This document shows, one piece after another, positions 56,148 through 64,000 of a DNA stretch of 64,000 nt. The notes under the pieces were generated by a model that had not been told where the DNA came from, ran no database searches, and saw only the letters and a program-made list of their open reading frames with translations. A program made the position numbers and the translations under genes. Each line of letters starts with the position of its first letter. Position 1 is the first letter of the stretch. The stretch is from G965220205 sp965220205. GTDB lineage: Bacteria > Chloroflexota > Dehalococcoidia > Lucifugimonadales > Australimonadaceae. The stretch lies in NCBI GenBank assembly GCA_965220205.1, contig OZ244812.1:248001-312000 (forward strand), read 5' to 3'.

Positions 56148-57104
56148 CTAGCTGAACTGAGGCGCGACTTCCGCCGCGAAGCGCTCCATCATCGCCCTGT
56201 CGAAAGGGCGCGGCGTCATCAGGATGAAGTGATCGACGCCAGCCTCGACCCATCGCCCCACCTGTTCGACGACCGCCTCGGACGAACCGAGCAACATACT
56301 GTCGCGCACCTGGTCCTCTGGCGCCGCGTAGTACTCCGTCTGCTGCGTGGCCAACGTCGCGCCCCTCGCGACCGTCCGCTCGACGACCGACGTGTCGTCG
56401 CTGAGCATGATCTGCATCTGGACGGACCGGCGCATCGACGTGAAGTCGCGGCCTGTCTCCTCGCAGACCGCCTGCATACGCGCCAGGTTCACCTTCGCCT
56501 CCTCGAGTGGGGCGATCTGGTTGTAGTCGTCGGCATGCTTGGCTGCTATTTGGAGCGTCCGGTCGCCGCGTCCCCCGACGATGATGGGCGGGTGCGGCTT
56601 CTGCACCGGCTTCGGCATCTGCGGGGCCTCGTCGAGGTTGTAGTACTTGCCGTGGAACGTCGCCGGCTCCTCGGTCCAGATCGCCTTGATGACCGACAGC
56701 GCTTCGTCCAGCCGGTCGACCCGTTCGCGGAAGGGTGGGAACTCCATGCCGTGGACGTCGTGCTCGAGCTTGACGTTGCCGCTGCCGATCCCCATCTCCG
56801 CGCGGCCGCCGGAGGCATGGTCGATCGTATTGACGATCTTCGCGGTCATCACCGGGTGGCGGAGGTTGTTGTTGATCACGAGCATCCCCAGACGGAGGCG
56901 CTTCGTATGCCCCGCCATCGCCGCCATCACCGTGAGGCCCTCGAGCCGCGCCGGCGTCGCACCCCTGCCGCCGTGGATCTGCATCAGATGGTCCGACGGG
57001 TAGAAGCCGTGAAAGCCCAGCTCATCGCAGGTCTGGCAAATCTCGACGAAGTCTGCCCATTCGAGTCCGGAGCTTCCGCCGACACTGAACAGCGCCTTGC
57101 TCAT
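56148..57104 (-). CDS. LLM-class F420/FMN-dependent monooxygenase
   Basis: A 318-aa luciferase-like TIM-barrel oxidoreductase. GFYPSDHL, RLRLGMLVINNNLRHPV, GRAEMGIGSGNVKLEHDVHG and PPIIVGGRGDRTLQIAAKHADDYN are family blocks. ATG 57104 has GGGAGGTGAG eight bases upstream; the longer open frame is not credible. Oxidises an unknown substrate with reduced flavin or F420. Confidence 0.9.
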   Translation of the reverse strand: MSKALFSVGGSSGLEWADFVEICQTCDELGFHGFYPSDHLMQIHGGRGATPARLEGLTVMAAMAGHTKRLRLGMLVINNNLRHPVMTAKIVNTIDHASGGRAEMGIGSGNVKLEHDVHGMEFPPFRERVDRLDEALSVIKAIWTEEPATFHGKYYNLDEAPQMPKPVQKPHPPIIVGGRGDRTLQIAAKHADDYNQIAPLEEAKVNLARMQAVCEETGRDFTSMRRSVQMQIMLSDDTSVVERTVARGATLATQQTEYYAAPEDQVRDSMLLGSSEAVVEQVGRWVEAGVDHFILMTPRPFDRAMMERFAAEVAPQFS

Positions 57105-57293
57105 AGCTCTCACCTCCCGGGGCTGTGCCGCCCGCTGCGTATGATAGCCCAGCGGCGTTCGGTCTTCGGCAGCGCGCCCCCGGCAAGAGGGGGACGAGTT
57201 GGGCGCTGTGCTACTCCAGGCTAGCCACGCACGTTGGAGTAGGTCGCGGGCGACGACGCAGCGATCGCCGGAAGGAACGACGGGAGCAGGTAG

Positions 57294-57710
57294 ATGGAGA
57301 GATACTACACGCCTGAGCAGATGAGGCAGTTCGAGGAGTTGCGGAACGAGACTCCCGCTGAGGAGATGAAAGCCGTCGAGGAGGCGTGGACCGCCCTGCT
57401 CGCCGACGTGCGCGCCGCGCGCGGCCTCGACCCGTCGAGCCCGGAGGCGAAAGCGATTGCCGTCTGCTGGGACGAGCTGCTCGGGCGCACGATGAGCTAC
57501 TACGCCCGGCAGCCGGAACTGACCGAAGCCGTCGCCCGGCATTACGCAGCCGGCGGGTTCGACGAGACCGACAGCGCTCCGCGGCCCGCTGATTTCGAGT
57601 TCATTAGACGGGTCAAAGCGAGCTGGCGAGCCGGGTCGACACGCCTAGCGCCGACCGCCGCGCAGCGGGGGTCGCGGGGGTCTATGCGGCCCCCACGGCG
57701 ATGTGTATAA
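57294..57710 (+). CDS. stand-alone TipAS-domain protein
   Basis: A 138-aa protein resembling the TipAS ligand-binding domain of MerR-type regulators (YTPEQMRQFEELRNE, EEAWTALLADVRAARGLDPSSPEAKAIAVCWDELLG, ELTEAVARHYA). No DNA-binding helix-turn-helix is present. The last 30 residues are Arg-rich and low in complexity and overlap the rpsO promoter region. ATG 57294 has GGGAGCAGG upstream. May bind thiopeptide-like or other small molecules. Confidence 0.7.
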   Translation: MERYYTPEQMRQFEELRNETPAEEMKAVEEAWTALLADVRAARGLDPSSPEAKAIAVCWDELLGRTMSYYARQPELTEAVARHYAAGGFDETDSAPRPADFEFIRRVKASWRAGSTRLAPTAAQRGSRGSMRPPRRCV

Positions 57711-57711
57711 T
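57706..57711 (+). promoter_or_regulatory. -10 element for rpsO
   Basis: Perfect TATAAT, 53 bp before the rpsO start and overlapping the stop of the TipAS gene. No clear -35 is visible at 17 bp. Confidence 0.5.
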
Positions 57712-57763
57712 GGCCTGCGTAGAAAAAGAGCGGAAGAGAACACGCATCGGGCCGCGGGAAAAG

Positions 57764-58030
57764 ATGCTAGACAGCGCGACAAAGCAGCGAATAATCGGAG
57801 AGTACCAAGCCAAGCCGGCCGACACCGGCTCCACCGAAGTTCAGGTGGCGCTCCTCTCAGAACGTATACGCGGGCTGACCGATCACCTCCGCCGCAATCA
57901 TAAAGACCATGCGACGCGCAGAGGTCTATTGAAGCTGGTGGGCCAGCGGCGGCGTCTTCTTCGGTACCTTGCCAACGAAGACGTCTCACGCTACAGGACG
58001 GTGATCGGCAGGCTCGGCCTCCGGCGATAG
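57764..58030 (+). CDS. rpsO: 30S ribosomal protein S15
   Basis: An 88-aa protein of the normal length. It has the S15 motifs TGSTEVQVALLSERI, LTDHLRRNHKDHATRRGLLKLVGQRRRLLRYL. Binds 16S rRNA early in assembly. ATG 57764 after GGGAAAAG. Followed by a hairpin and pnp, the conserved rpsO-pnp order. Confidence 0.97.
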   Translation: MLDSATKQRIIGEYQAKPADTGSTEVQVALLSERIRGLTDHLRRNHKDHATRRGLLKLVGQRRRLLRYLANEDVSRYRTVIGRLGLRR

Positions 58031-58052
58031 CGAGCGCCCACGCGGGCGCTCG
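58031..58052 (+). promoter_or_regulatory. intercistronic hairpin between rpsO and pnp
   Basis: Perfect 9-bp stem CGAGCGCCC (58031-58039) with GGGCGCTCG (58044-58052), loop ACGC, right after the rpsO stop. E. coli has an RNase III-cut hairpin ahead of pnp that serves autoregulation. This could be the counterpart or a partial terminator. Confidence 0.55.
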
Positions 58053-58130
58053 TCCGCTATCTGCGGAACCCCGACTACCACCCCGCCTCCAACTTCTCCT
58101 CGACCGCATGGCACAGAGGAGTAGTGACAG

Positions 58131-60323
58131 ATGCCTACGAAACACGAGCTCGAGGTCGCCGGCAGGACCTTGTCGATTGAGACCGGTCTGCTTGCTCAGC
58201 AGGCCCACGGGTCCGCGGTAGTCCGCTATGGCGACACCGTCGTTCTCGTCACCGCCGTCATGGGCGGCGTCCGCGAGGGGATGGACTTCTTCCCCCTCAC
58301 CATCGAGTACGAGGAGCGCCTCTACGCCGTCGGCCGCATACCCGGCAGCTTCTTCCGCAGAGAGGGCCGCCCCACGACCGAGGCCACGCTCGCAGCGCGA
58401 CTCACGGACCGCCCGCTTCGCCCCCGCTTCCCCAAAGGGATGCGCAACGAGGTGCAGGTCATCTCGACAATCCTGTCGGCGGACCACGTCAACCAGCCCG
58501 ACATCCTCACCATCATCGGTGCCTCCGCCGCGTTGTCGGTCTCGCAAATCCCCTTCGACGGCCCGGTCGGCGCCACCCGCATGGGGTACATCGACGAGGC
58601 GTTCGTCGTCAACCCAACATTCGAAGAGTTGAGCCGCAGCAAGCTCGACCTGAGCATCGCGGGCAGCCGGGACGCAATCATCATGATTGAAGCCGGCGCC
58701 AACGAGGTGACGGAGGAGATCGTCCTCGAGGCCCTTCGGCTCGGCCAAGAGAACAACGTCCGGCTCATTGAGATGCAGGACCGGATCGTCGCCGAGGTCG
58801 GCGTGCCGAAGGTTGAGGTCAAGTCTGCCCAAGGCGCGGACCCCGGTCTGCTGGCGAAGGTTGAGGCCATCGCCAAGGCGAGGCTGGAGTCGGTCGTCGA
58901 CCGCGGCGAGGGCAGGGGCGAGCGCAACCCCGCCATCAAGGACATCGAGGCGGAAGCGGTCGCGGCGCTGGGCGAAGAGTACGGAGCGTCCGCCGTCGCG
59001 AAAGCGTTCGACGACGTGCTCAAGAAGGTCATCCGGTCCAAGATCCTCTACGAGCGCAAGCGTCCGGACGGTCGCGCGCTCAACGAGGTGCGGCCGCTGT
59101 CGAGCCAGGTGGGCTTGCTGCCTCGCACCCACGGCTCCGCGCTCTTCCAACGCGGCGAGACGCAGATTCTCACCGTCGCGACGCTGGGGCCGCTGACCCT
59201 CGAGCAGAAGCTGGACGGACTGAGCCCCGAGGACACGAAGCGGTACATCCACCACTACAACTTCCCGCCCTTCTCGACCGGCGAGGCGCGCCGCATGGGC
59301 ACCGGCCGGCGCGAGATCGGCCACGGAGCTCTCGCGGAGCGCGCGCTGTTCCCCGTCATCCCCGACGAGACCGATTTCCCCTACGCGTTCCGCGTGGTGT
59401 CCGAGGCCCTCGGGTCGAACGGCAGCACGTCCATGGGGAGCGTCTGCGGGAGCACGCTGTCGTTGATGGACGCCGGAGTGCCGATCAAGGCTCCGGTGTC
59501 GGGCGTCGCTATGGGGCTCATGACGGACGACGATGGCAACTTCCAGGTCCTCACCGACATCCAGGGCGTCGAGGACTTCATGGGCGACATGGACTTCAAG
59601 GTGGCCGGGACCGCGGCGGGCATCACCGCTGTGCAGATGGACATCAAGGCGTCCGGCATCAGCATGGAGGTGTTCCGCACGGCGCTGGCGCAGGCGCGCG
59701 AGGGCCGTCTGTTCATCCTCGACCACATGCTCGAAACGCTTGCCGCGCCCCGCGCCGAGCTGAACGCGAACGCGCCCCGCATGACGCGCATCTCGATCCC
59801 CGTCGATAAGATAGGCGCGGTGATTGGCCCGGGCGGCAAGACCATCCGGAGCATCATTGAGGCGACCGGCGCGAGCATCGACGTGGGCAACGACGGCTCG
59901 GTGACCGTGGGCGCGACCGACGCAGCCGCGGCAGACGAGGCAATCCGGATGATCGAAGGCCTCACGAAGGAGGTCGAGATTGGCCAGCGGTACACCGGAA
60001 AGGTGACCCGCCTGATGAACTTCGGCGCGTTCGTCGAGATACTGCCCGGCAAGGACGGTCTCGTGCATATCTCCGAGCTCGATGTGACGCGCGTGCCCTC
60101 GGTCGAGGACGTCGTGAAGGTCGGCGACGTAGTCGAGGTCATGGTCACGGAGGTCGACCGGATGGGTCGCGTGAACCTGTCGCGCCGGGCCGTCCTGGAA
60201 GGGGCGTCGCCGGAGGACGTCCGGGCCGGGGCCGAATCCCGCAACGGCGGCCAGCGCGGCGGCGACCGGGCTCCGGACCGCGGCGGCGACCGCGGCCCGC
60301 GCCGGCCTTCCCGGCCTCGCTAG
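58131..60323 (+). CDS. pnp: polyribonucleotide nucleotidyltransferase (PNPase)
   Basis: A 730-aa 3'-5' phosphorolytic exoribonuclease. Two RNase PH domains (first: VRYGDTVVLVTAV; second, catalytic: GSALFQRGETQILTVATLG, SNGSTSMGSVCGS), then KH (IGAVIGPGGKTIRSI) and S1 (YTGKVTRLMNFGAFVEILPGKDGLVHISEL) domains. A Gly/Arg/Asp-rich tail (GGDRAPDRGGDRGPRR) ends the protein. GAGGAG precedes the start. Confidence 0.97.
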   Translation: MPTKHELEVAGRTLSIETGLLAQQAHGSAVVRYGDTVVLVTAVMGGVREGMDFFPLTIEYEERLYAVGRIPGSFFRREGRPTTEATLAARLTDRPLRPRFPKGMRNEVQVISTILSADHVNQPDILTIIGASAALSVSQIPFDGPVGATRMGYIDEAFVVNPTFEELSRSKLDLSIAGSRDAIIMIEAGANEVTEEIVLEALRLGQENNVRLIEMQDRIVAEVGVPKVEVKSAQGADPGLLAKVEAIAKARLESVVDRGEGRGERNPAIKDIEAEAVAALGEEYGASAVAKAFDDVLKKVIRSKILYERKRPDGRALNEVRPLSSQVGLLPRTHGSALFQRGETQILTVATLGPLTLEQKLDGLSPEDTKRYIHHYNFPPFSTGEARRMGTGRREIGHGALAERALFPVIPDETDFPYAFRVVSEALGSNGSTSMGSVCGSTLSLMDAGVPIKAPVSGVAMGLMTDDDGNFQVLTDIQGVEDFMGDMDFKVAGTAAGITAVQMDIKASGISMEVFRTALAQAREGRLFILDHMLETLAAPRAELNANAPRMTRISIPVDKIGAVIGPGGKTIRSIIEATGASIDVGNDGSVTVGATDAAAADEAIRMIEGLTKEVEIGQRYTGKVTRLMNFGAFVEILPGKDGLVHISELDVTRVPSVEDVVKVGDVVEVMVTEVDRMGRVNLSRRAVLEGASPEDVRAGAESRNGGQRGGDRAPDRGGDRGPRRPSRPR

Positions 60324-60371
60324 GCCGGGTCGCCTGCGCGCGCCGGGCTCTCTGGGTCAGGAAAGCTCGCT

Positions 60372-60758
60372 ATGCCAATCTACGAATACAACTGCAACGC
60401 CTGCGGCGCGCGGACATCGGTGTTCGTTCGGACTATGAACGGCGAGGAGAACGCCGTCTGCCGACGGTGCGGGGGCGTCGACCTGCGGCGCGCGGTCTCG
60501 CGTTTCGCCATAGGCCGGCCGGCGGCGGACCCCACGAGCCTCAACAAGAATCGCATGCTGGATGGCGTCGACTACTCGGACCCAGCCTCCATGGCCAACT
60601 TCTTCAGGAACGTGCAGAGCGAGTTCCGGGACGAGCCCAACGAGCATATGGACGAGATCGTCAAGCGGCTCGACTACGGCGAATCGGTTCCCGGCGCATT
60701 GGGCCTAGACTCCCACGACCACTCGACGCCCTCCGGCGGAGACGACGCGAGCGTCTGA
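60372..60758 (+). CDS. FmdB-type zinc-ribbon protein
   Basis: A 128-aa protein that starts MPIYEYNCNACG with a second CRRCGG knuckle (Cys8, Cys11, Cys30, Cys33), the FmdB regulatory zinc ribbon. The rest is acidic and unassigned. It follows pnp by 48 bp and ends before a strong terminator. Confidence 0.85.
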   Translation: MPIYEYNCNACGARTSVFVRTMNGEENAVCRRCGGVDLRRAVSRFAIGRPAADPTSLNKNRMLDGVDYSDPASMANFFRNVQSEFRDEPNEHMDEIVKRLDYGESVPGALGLDSHDHSTPSGGDDASV

Positions 60759-60772
60759 GCCTGTCAAGCATA

Positions 60773-60798
60773 AGGGGCGCCCCCGAGGGGGCGCCCCT
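60773..60798. terminator. bidirectional terminator between fmdB-type gene and amidohydrolase
   Basis: An 11-bp stem AGGGGCGCCCC (60773-60783) with GGGGCGCCCCT (60788-60798), 4-nt loop CGAG, between convergent genes. Confidence 0.7.
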
Positions 60799-60840
60799 AT
60801 AACGACGCCGAAGCGTAAGGCCGGAGGCCAGACCGCTGAC

Positions 60841-61901
60841 TAGCCGACGAGCAGCTTCTCGGCTGTGGCGAAGCCGGGGAAGACCCGCCCAGGGTTCTTG
60901 TTGATGATTGCCAGCTTGTCCTCCTCGGACAGGCTCGCCAGCGAGTCGAGGACCGGGAGCAGGTCGTCGGACGTCTTGCCGACGGCGACCTGCGAAGGGT
61001 GGTCGCTCTCCTGCCGCACGGCGCGGCCGGAGCCTGGGGCCTCGGTCCCGAAGCAGATGTTCTGCACTCCCCACTGCTTGATCGTCAGATCCAGGTAGTC
61101 CACGTCGTAGACGCAAGTGTCGAACCACAGGTTGTTGCTCAGGTCCTTGCCCCGCGGGATGCGGTGGTTGGACGACGAGACGAACCGGTCGAGCGCGCCG
61201 CCGCCGTGCGCGATGCAGATGCGGAGGTCGGGGAAGCGGTCGAACAAGTCGCTGTGAGCGAGGATGCGCGTGGCCAGGAACGTCTCCACGACGAAACCGA
61301 CCTGGTAGTTGCCGGGGATGTGGCCGATGCGCGGGTCGAGACAGTTCGTGCCGTGGATAAACACCGGGATGTCCCACTCCTGGCACTTCTCGTACACCGG
61401 GTCCCAGTACCGCTCATGCATCCCGGGCGAGTTGTGCTTGCCGTCGGGGTCAGGACTGAGGTATGTGGCGACGAAGCCGTACTCCTTGACGGTCTTCTCG
61501 AGCTCCGGGATGCAGTTGGCGAGCGACTCCGCCTCCGCCATCTGCGGCAGCATCGACGCTCCGAGGAACCTGCCCGGGCCGTTCAGCACCTGCTTCTGGA
61601 TTGTGTCGTTCGTGAGCTCGGCCCACCGGGGCAGCAGGTGGCGCGGCATCCAACCCATCATCGTGAACGGACGCGGCCCGATGACCTGGACGTCGATGTT
61701 GCGTTCGTCCATGTACGCCACGTGCTCCTGGTTGGTTGCCGCGAACGCTTCGTCGCTGAGACCGCCCCCGGCGCTCATCGTCGCCCGCAAGGGGCTCTCT
61801 CCCACGTGACCGGAGGTCAGACCGCCCAGGATCCAGTTCCGCGCAGCGGGCGGAGCGGAAACGTGACCATGGACATCGAGGACGTTGGCGCCTTTGAACA
61901 T
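60841..61901 (-). CDS. amidohydrolase, 4-oxalomesaconate hydratase (LigJ)-like
   Basis: A 353-aa TIM-barrel metalloenzyme. Metal ligands His11 and His13 (DVHGH), His183 (IPVFIHG) and Glu287 (FGTEAPG). ELEKTVKEYGFVATYLSPDPDG, HGGGALDRF, WFDTCVYD and NPGRVFPGF resemble LigJ of protocatechuate 4,5-cleavage, which also uses Glu where most ACMSD relatives have Asp. A decarboxylase of the same superfamily is the alternative. Confidence 0.82.
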
Positions 61902-62053
61902 CGCTCTCTCCTTTTGGGTGTGCTGGCTGTGCGTCTCACGCCCCGCGCGCCGCTGCGCACGAACGCTCGGGCAGGGGGTACGGTCGCGCCACAGGCCAAC
62001 GTGGACTCTAGCACGCTCCCTTGCGCTGTCAACCGCGGGGCGGCGCGCTCGGC

Positions 62054-62956
62054 CTACGCCTCGACCGTCGTGGGCAGGTCAATCTCGTAGTTCGCCATGA
62101 GCGCGTCGAGGAACTCGACGGTCTCCGGATCGGGCGTTACGAGGGGCAGGCGCATGCCGCCCACCGGGAAGCCAGCCCGGTTGATGCAGTACTTGATGGG
62201 GATGGGACTCGTGATGACGAAGAGCCCTTTGAACAGCGGCTGCAGACGCTGGTGCTCTTCCTCGGCCCGCTCGAGGTCGCCCGCGACGGCGAGCTCGATC
62301 ATGCGCTTGATCTGCTTGCCCACCAGGTGGGAGGCGACGCTGACGACGCCATAGCCGCCGATCCCCATCTGGGCGAACGTATCGCTGTCGTTGCCGCTCC
62401 ACACCCGGAAGCCGTCGGGCGCGCCGCTGACGATTGCGGCGGCCTGCGCGATGTCCTCGCACGCCTCCTTGATTCCAATGATGTTCTCCGCTTCCGCCAG
62501 CCGGAGCGTAGTCTCGGCGGTCATGTTGGTCACGGTGCGCGAGGGCACGTTGTACAGAATGTTGGGGAGCGGAGTCGCCTCGGCGAGCGCCATGAAGTGG
62601 CGGTAGAGGCCCTCCTGCGTGGGCTTGTTGTAGTAGGGCACCACCTGGAGCAGCGCGTCCGCGCCCGCCCGCTCGGCGTCCCGTGAGAGCTTGATCGACT
62701 CGCCGGTGCCGTTCGTGCCCGACCCCGCGATGACTGTCGTGGAGTCGCCCACGGCCTCCTTCACCTCGGCCCACAGCCGGTAGTTCTCCTCGGCGAAGAG
62801 GGATGGGTTCTCCCCGGTCGTGCCGGTGACCACCAGCCCGTCGCTGCCCGAGGCGGCGAGGGCTCTCGCAAGACGCCGCGCTTGAACGTAGTCCACCTCG
62901 CCCTCCGAGTCGAAGGGCGTGACCATCGCCGTGAGGAGTCTGCCTATCTGTTGCAC
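62054..62956 (-). CDS. dapA: 4-hydroxy-tetrahydrodipicolinate synthase
   Basis: A 300-aa class I aldolase condensing pyruvate with aspartate semialdehyde in lysine/DAP synthesis. TGTTGE motif, Tyr135, Arg140 and Schiff-base Lys163 (IIGIKEAC) are all present. It lies 109 bp downstream of asd, in the same direction. Confidence 0.95.
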   Translation of the reverse strand: MQQIGRLLTAMVTPFDSEGEVDYVQARRLARALAASGSDGLVVTGTTGENPSLFAEENYRLWAEVKEAVGDSTTVIAGSGTNGTGESIKLSRDAERAGADALLQVVPYYNKPTQEGLYRHFMALAEATPLPNILYNVPSRTVTNMTAETTLRLAEAENIIGIKEACEDIAQAAAIVSGAPDGFRVWSGNDSDTFAQMGIGGYGVVSVASHLVGKQIKRMIELAVAGDLERAEEEHQRLQPLFKGLFVITSPIPIKYCINRAGFPVGGMRLPLVTPDPETVEFLDALMANYEIDLPTTVEA

Positions 62957-63065
62957 GTGCGCCTAGCTCTCAACCGCGCGCCTCCGCTGGGCGCGACATC
63001 GAGATTGTAGTGCCGAAGGCGCTTCCCTGTCGCGCGCCTGAGCTTGCGTAGTTGGCGCTCCGGGC

Positions 63066-64000
63066 TCACGCGTGCTGGCGCGTCCACGCGCCGTGGCGCA
63101 CAACCTCCTCGGCTATCTGAACGGCGTTGAGCGCGGCGCCCTTGCGAAGGTTGTCGCCCACGGTCCACAGAGACAGGCCGTTGTCGAGGGCGAGGTCCTT
63201 GCGGATGCGCCCCACGAACACGTCGTCCTTCCCCGCGGCGTCCCGCGCGAGTGGGTAGTGCTTGAGCGCCACGTCGTCCTGCACGGTGACCCCCAGCGCC
63301 GTGGAGAGCGCCTCTCGCGCCTCGCCGGGCGTCATCGGGTTGGCCATCTCGATGTGGACCGCCTCGCTATGGGAGACCGGGACGGGCACGCGGACGCACG
63401 TCGCCGACACCGGCAGACCGGGCAGGTGCATGACCTTGCGCGTCTCGTCCTGCATCTTGATCTCTTCAGTGGTGTAGTCGCCGTCAGCGAACTCCTCGAC
63501 GTGGGGCAGCACGTTGAATGCGAGAGTGTGTGGGAACGTGGCGTGCCCGGGTTCCCGATCGTCCAGCGTATCCCGCGCCTGCTGCATCAGCTCGAGGATG
63601 CCCCTGCCGCCTGCGCCGGACGCGGACTGGTAGGTGTCGACGATCACCCGCCTGATGGGATTCGCGGCGTGCAGCGGAGCGATGGCCATCAGCATCACGA
63701 TCGTCGAGCAGTTCGGGCTGGAGATGATGCCCTTGTGCTCGCCGATATCGTCCGGATTGATTTCGGGGATGACGAGCGGGACCGCCGGGTCCATGCGCCA
63801 TGCGGAGGACTTGTCGACGACGACGGCGCCCCGCTTCGCCGCCTCCGGAACGAGGGCCTTGCTCGTGCCGCCGCCCGCCGCGAAGAAGACGATATCCGCG
63901 CCGTCGAAGCCGTCGGGCGTCGCCTCGTGAACGGTGAGTTGGCCGCCGCGGAAGTTGAGCTGCAGGCCCTCGGAGCGGGCTGAAGCGAAGAGCCGAAGCT
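63066..64000 (-). CDS. asd: aspartate-semialdehyde dehydrogenase, 5' end outside window (partial)
   Basis: About 310 residues from the window edge to the stop. The active-site Cys is in SSPNCSTIVM, and QSASGAGGRG, FPHTLAFNVLPH and GRIRKDLALDNGLSLWTVGDNLRKGAA are family blocks. The frame is open to the edge (SARSEGLQLNFRGGQ, ADIVFFAAGGGTSK), so the nucleotide-binding N-terminus lies outside. Supplies substrate to DapA. Confidence 0.95.
   Translation of the reverse strand, partial: LRLFASARSEGLQLNFRGGQLTVHEATPDGFDGADIVFFAAGGGTSKALVPEAAKRGAVVVDKSSAWRMDPAVPLVIPEINPDDIGEHKGIISSPNCSTIVMLMAIAPLHAANPIRRVIVDTYQSASGAGGRGILELMQQARDTLDDREPGHATFPHTLAFNVLPHVEEFADGDYTTEEIKMQDETRKVMHLPGLPVSATCVRVPVPVSHSEAVHIEMANPMTPGEAREALSTALGVTVQDDVALKHYPLARDAAGKDDVFVGRIRKDLALDNGLSLWTVGDNLRKGAALNAVQIAEEVVRHGAWTRQHA

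Noticed and set aside
57645..60068. 807-codon minus-strand open frame
   Set aside because: Antisense to rpsO and pnp; no domain features. High-GC shadow.

Overview
This is about 64 kb of high-GC bacterial chromosome, densely coded on both strands, with no rRNA, phage or transposase genes. The gene content suggests a Chloroflexota bacterium of the SAR202/Dehalococcoidia type. This is inferred from a YvcK protein with N-terminal membrane helices and from the mix of a luciferase-like flavin oxygenase, ring-hydroxylating dioxygenases, an enolase-superfamily protein, a Mo-hydroxylase subunit and a LigJ-like amidohydrolase. No marker was searched, so the assignment is tentative. Many starts are GTG or TTG, and many neighbouring genes overlap by 4 bp.

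Layout. 1-6.7 kb: end of an alpha/beta hydrolase, then gltBD (glutamate synthase). 7-13.4 kb: an ABC-type uptake cluster (solute-binding lipoprotein, second lipoprotein, fused double permease, cytosolic PBP2-fold protein, bicupin) with no ATPase gene, closed by a terminator. 13.4-17.9 kb: a 4.3-kb segment bounded by tRNA-Leu(UAA) and a degenerate copy of its 3' part. It holds an acyltransferase interrupted by ankyrin repeats and two lipoprotein genes. 18-20.2 kb: a variant Rieske protein and selA. 20.2-25 kb: repeats, a collagen-like lipoprotein, and an overlapping yvcK / phosphoesterase / MFS operon. 25.1-27.6 kb: hairpin arrays, a decayed ATP sulfurylase-APS kinase gene and a 159-bp tandem repeat. 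27.6-32.3 kb: nadA, a membrane protein, tRNA-Leu(UAG), a methyltransferase and two RND exporter remnants. 32.5-35.7 kb: a two-subunit ring-hydroxylating dioxygenase with a phthalate-dihydrodiol-dehydrogenase-like partner. 36-45.7 kb: MFS, RNase D, a lone xanthine-dehydrogenase-type large subunit, and tldD-tldE-HEAT-Nudix-GNAT. 45.7-49 kb: a MaoC-type hydratase pair, a candidate small RNA, three tRNAs and a phthalate-dioxygenase-type oxygenase. 49-52 kb: amt-glnB behind a GlnR-like operator, and an enolase-superfamily gene. 52-57.1 kb: a cupredoxin-like lipoprotein, a fused nuclease-methyltransferase and a flavin monooxygenase. 57.2-64 kb: a TipAS-domain protein, rpsO-pnp-fmdB, a LigJ-like amidohydrolase, and dapA-asd.

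How it fits together. Ammonium uptake and sensing (amt, glnB) and glutamate synthase (gltBD) form a nitrogen-assimilation theme. The dioxygenases, Pht4-like dehydrogenase, LigJ-like hydratase, enolase-superfamily protein, MaoC pair and MFS exporters suggest catabolism of oxygenated aromatic or carboxylated compounds, spread over several loci. The 13-32 kb stretch shows most of the genome decay: gene remnants, internal deletions, tandem hairpins and a tRNA-bounded segment.
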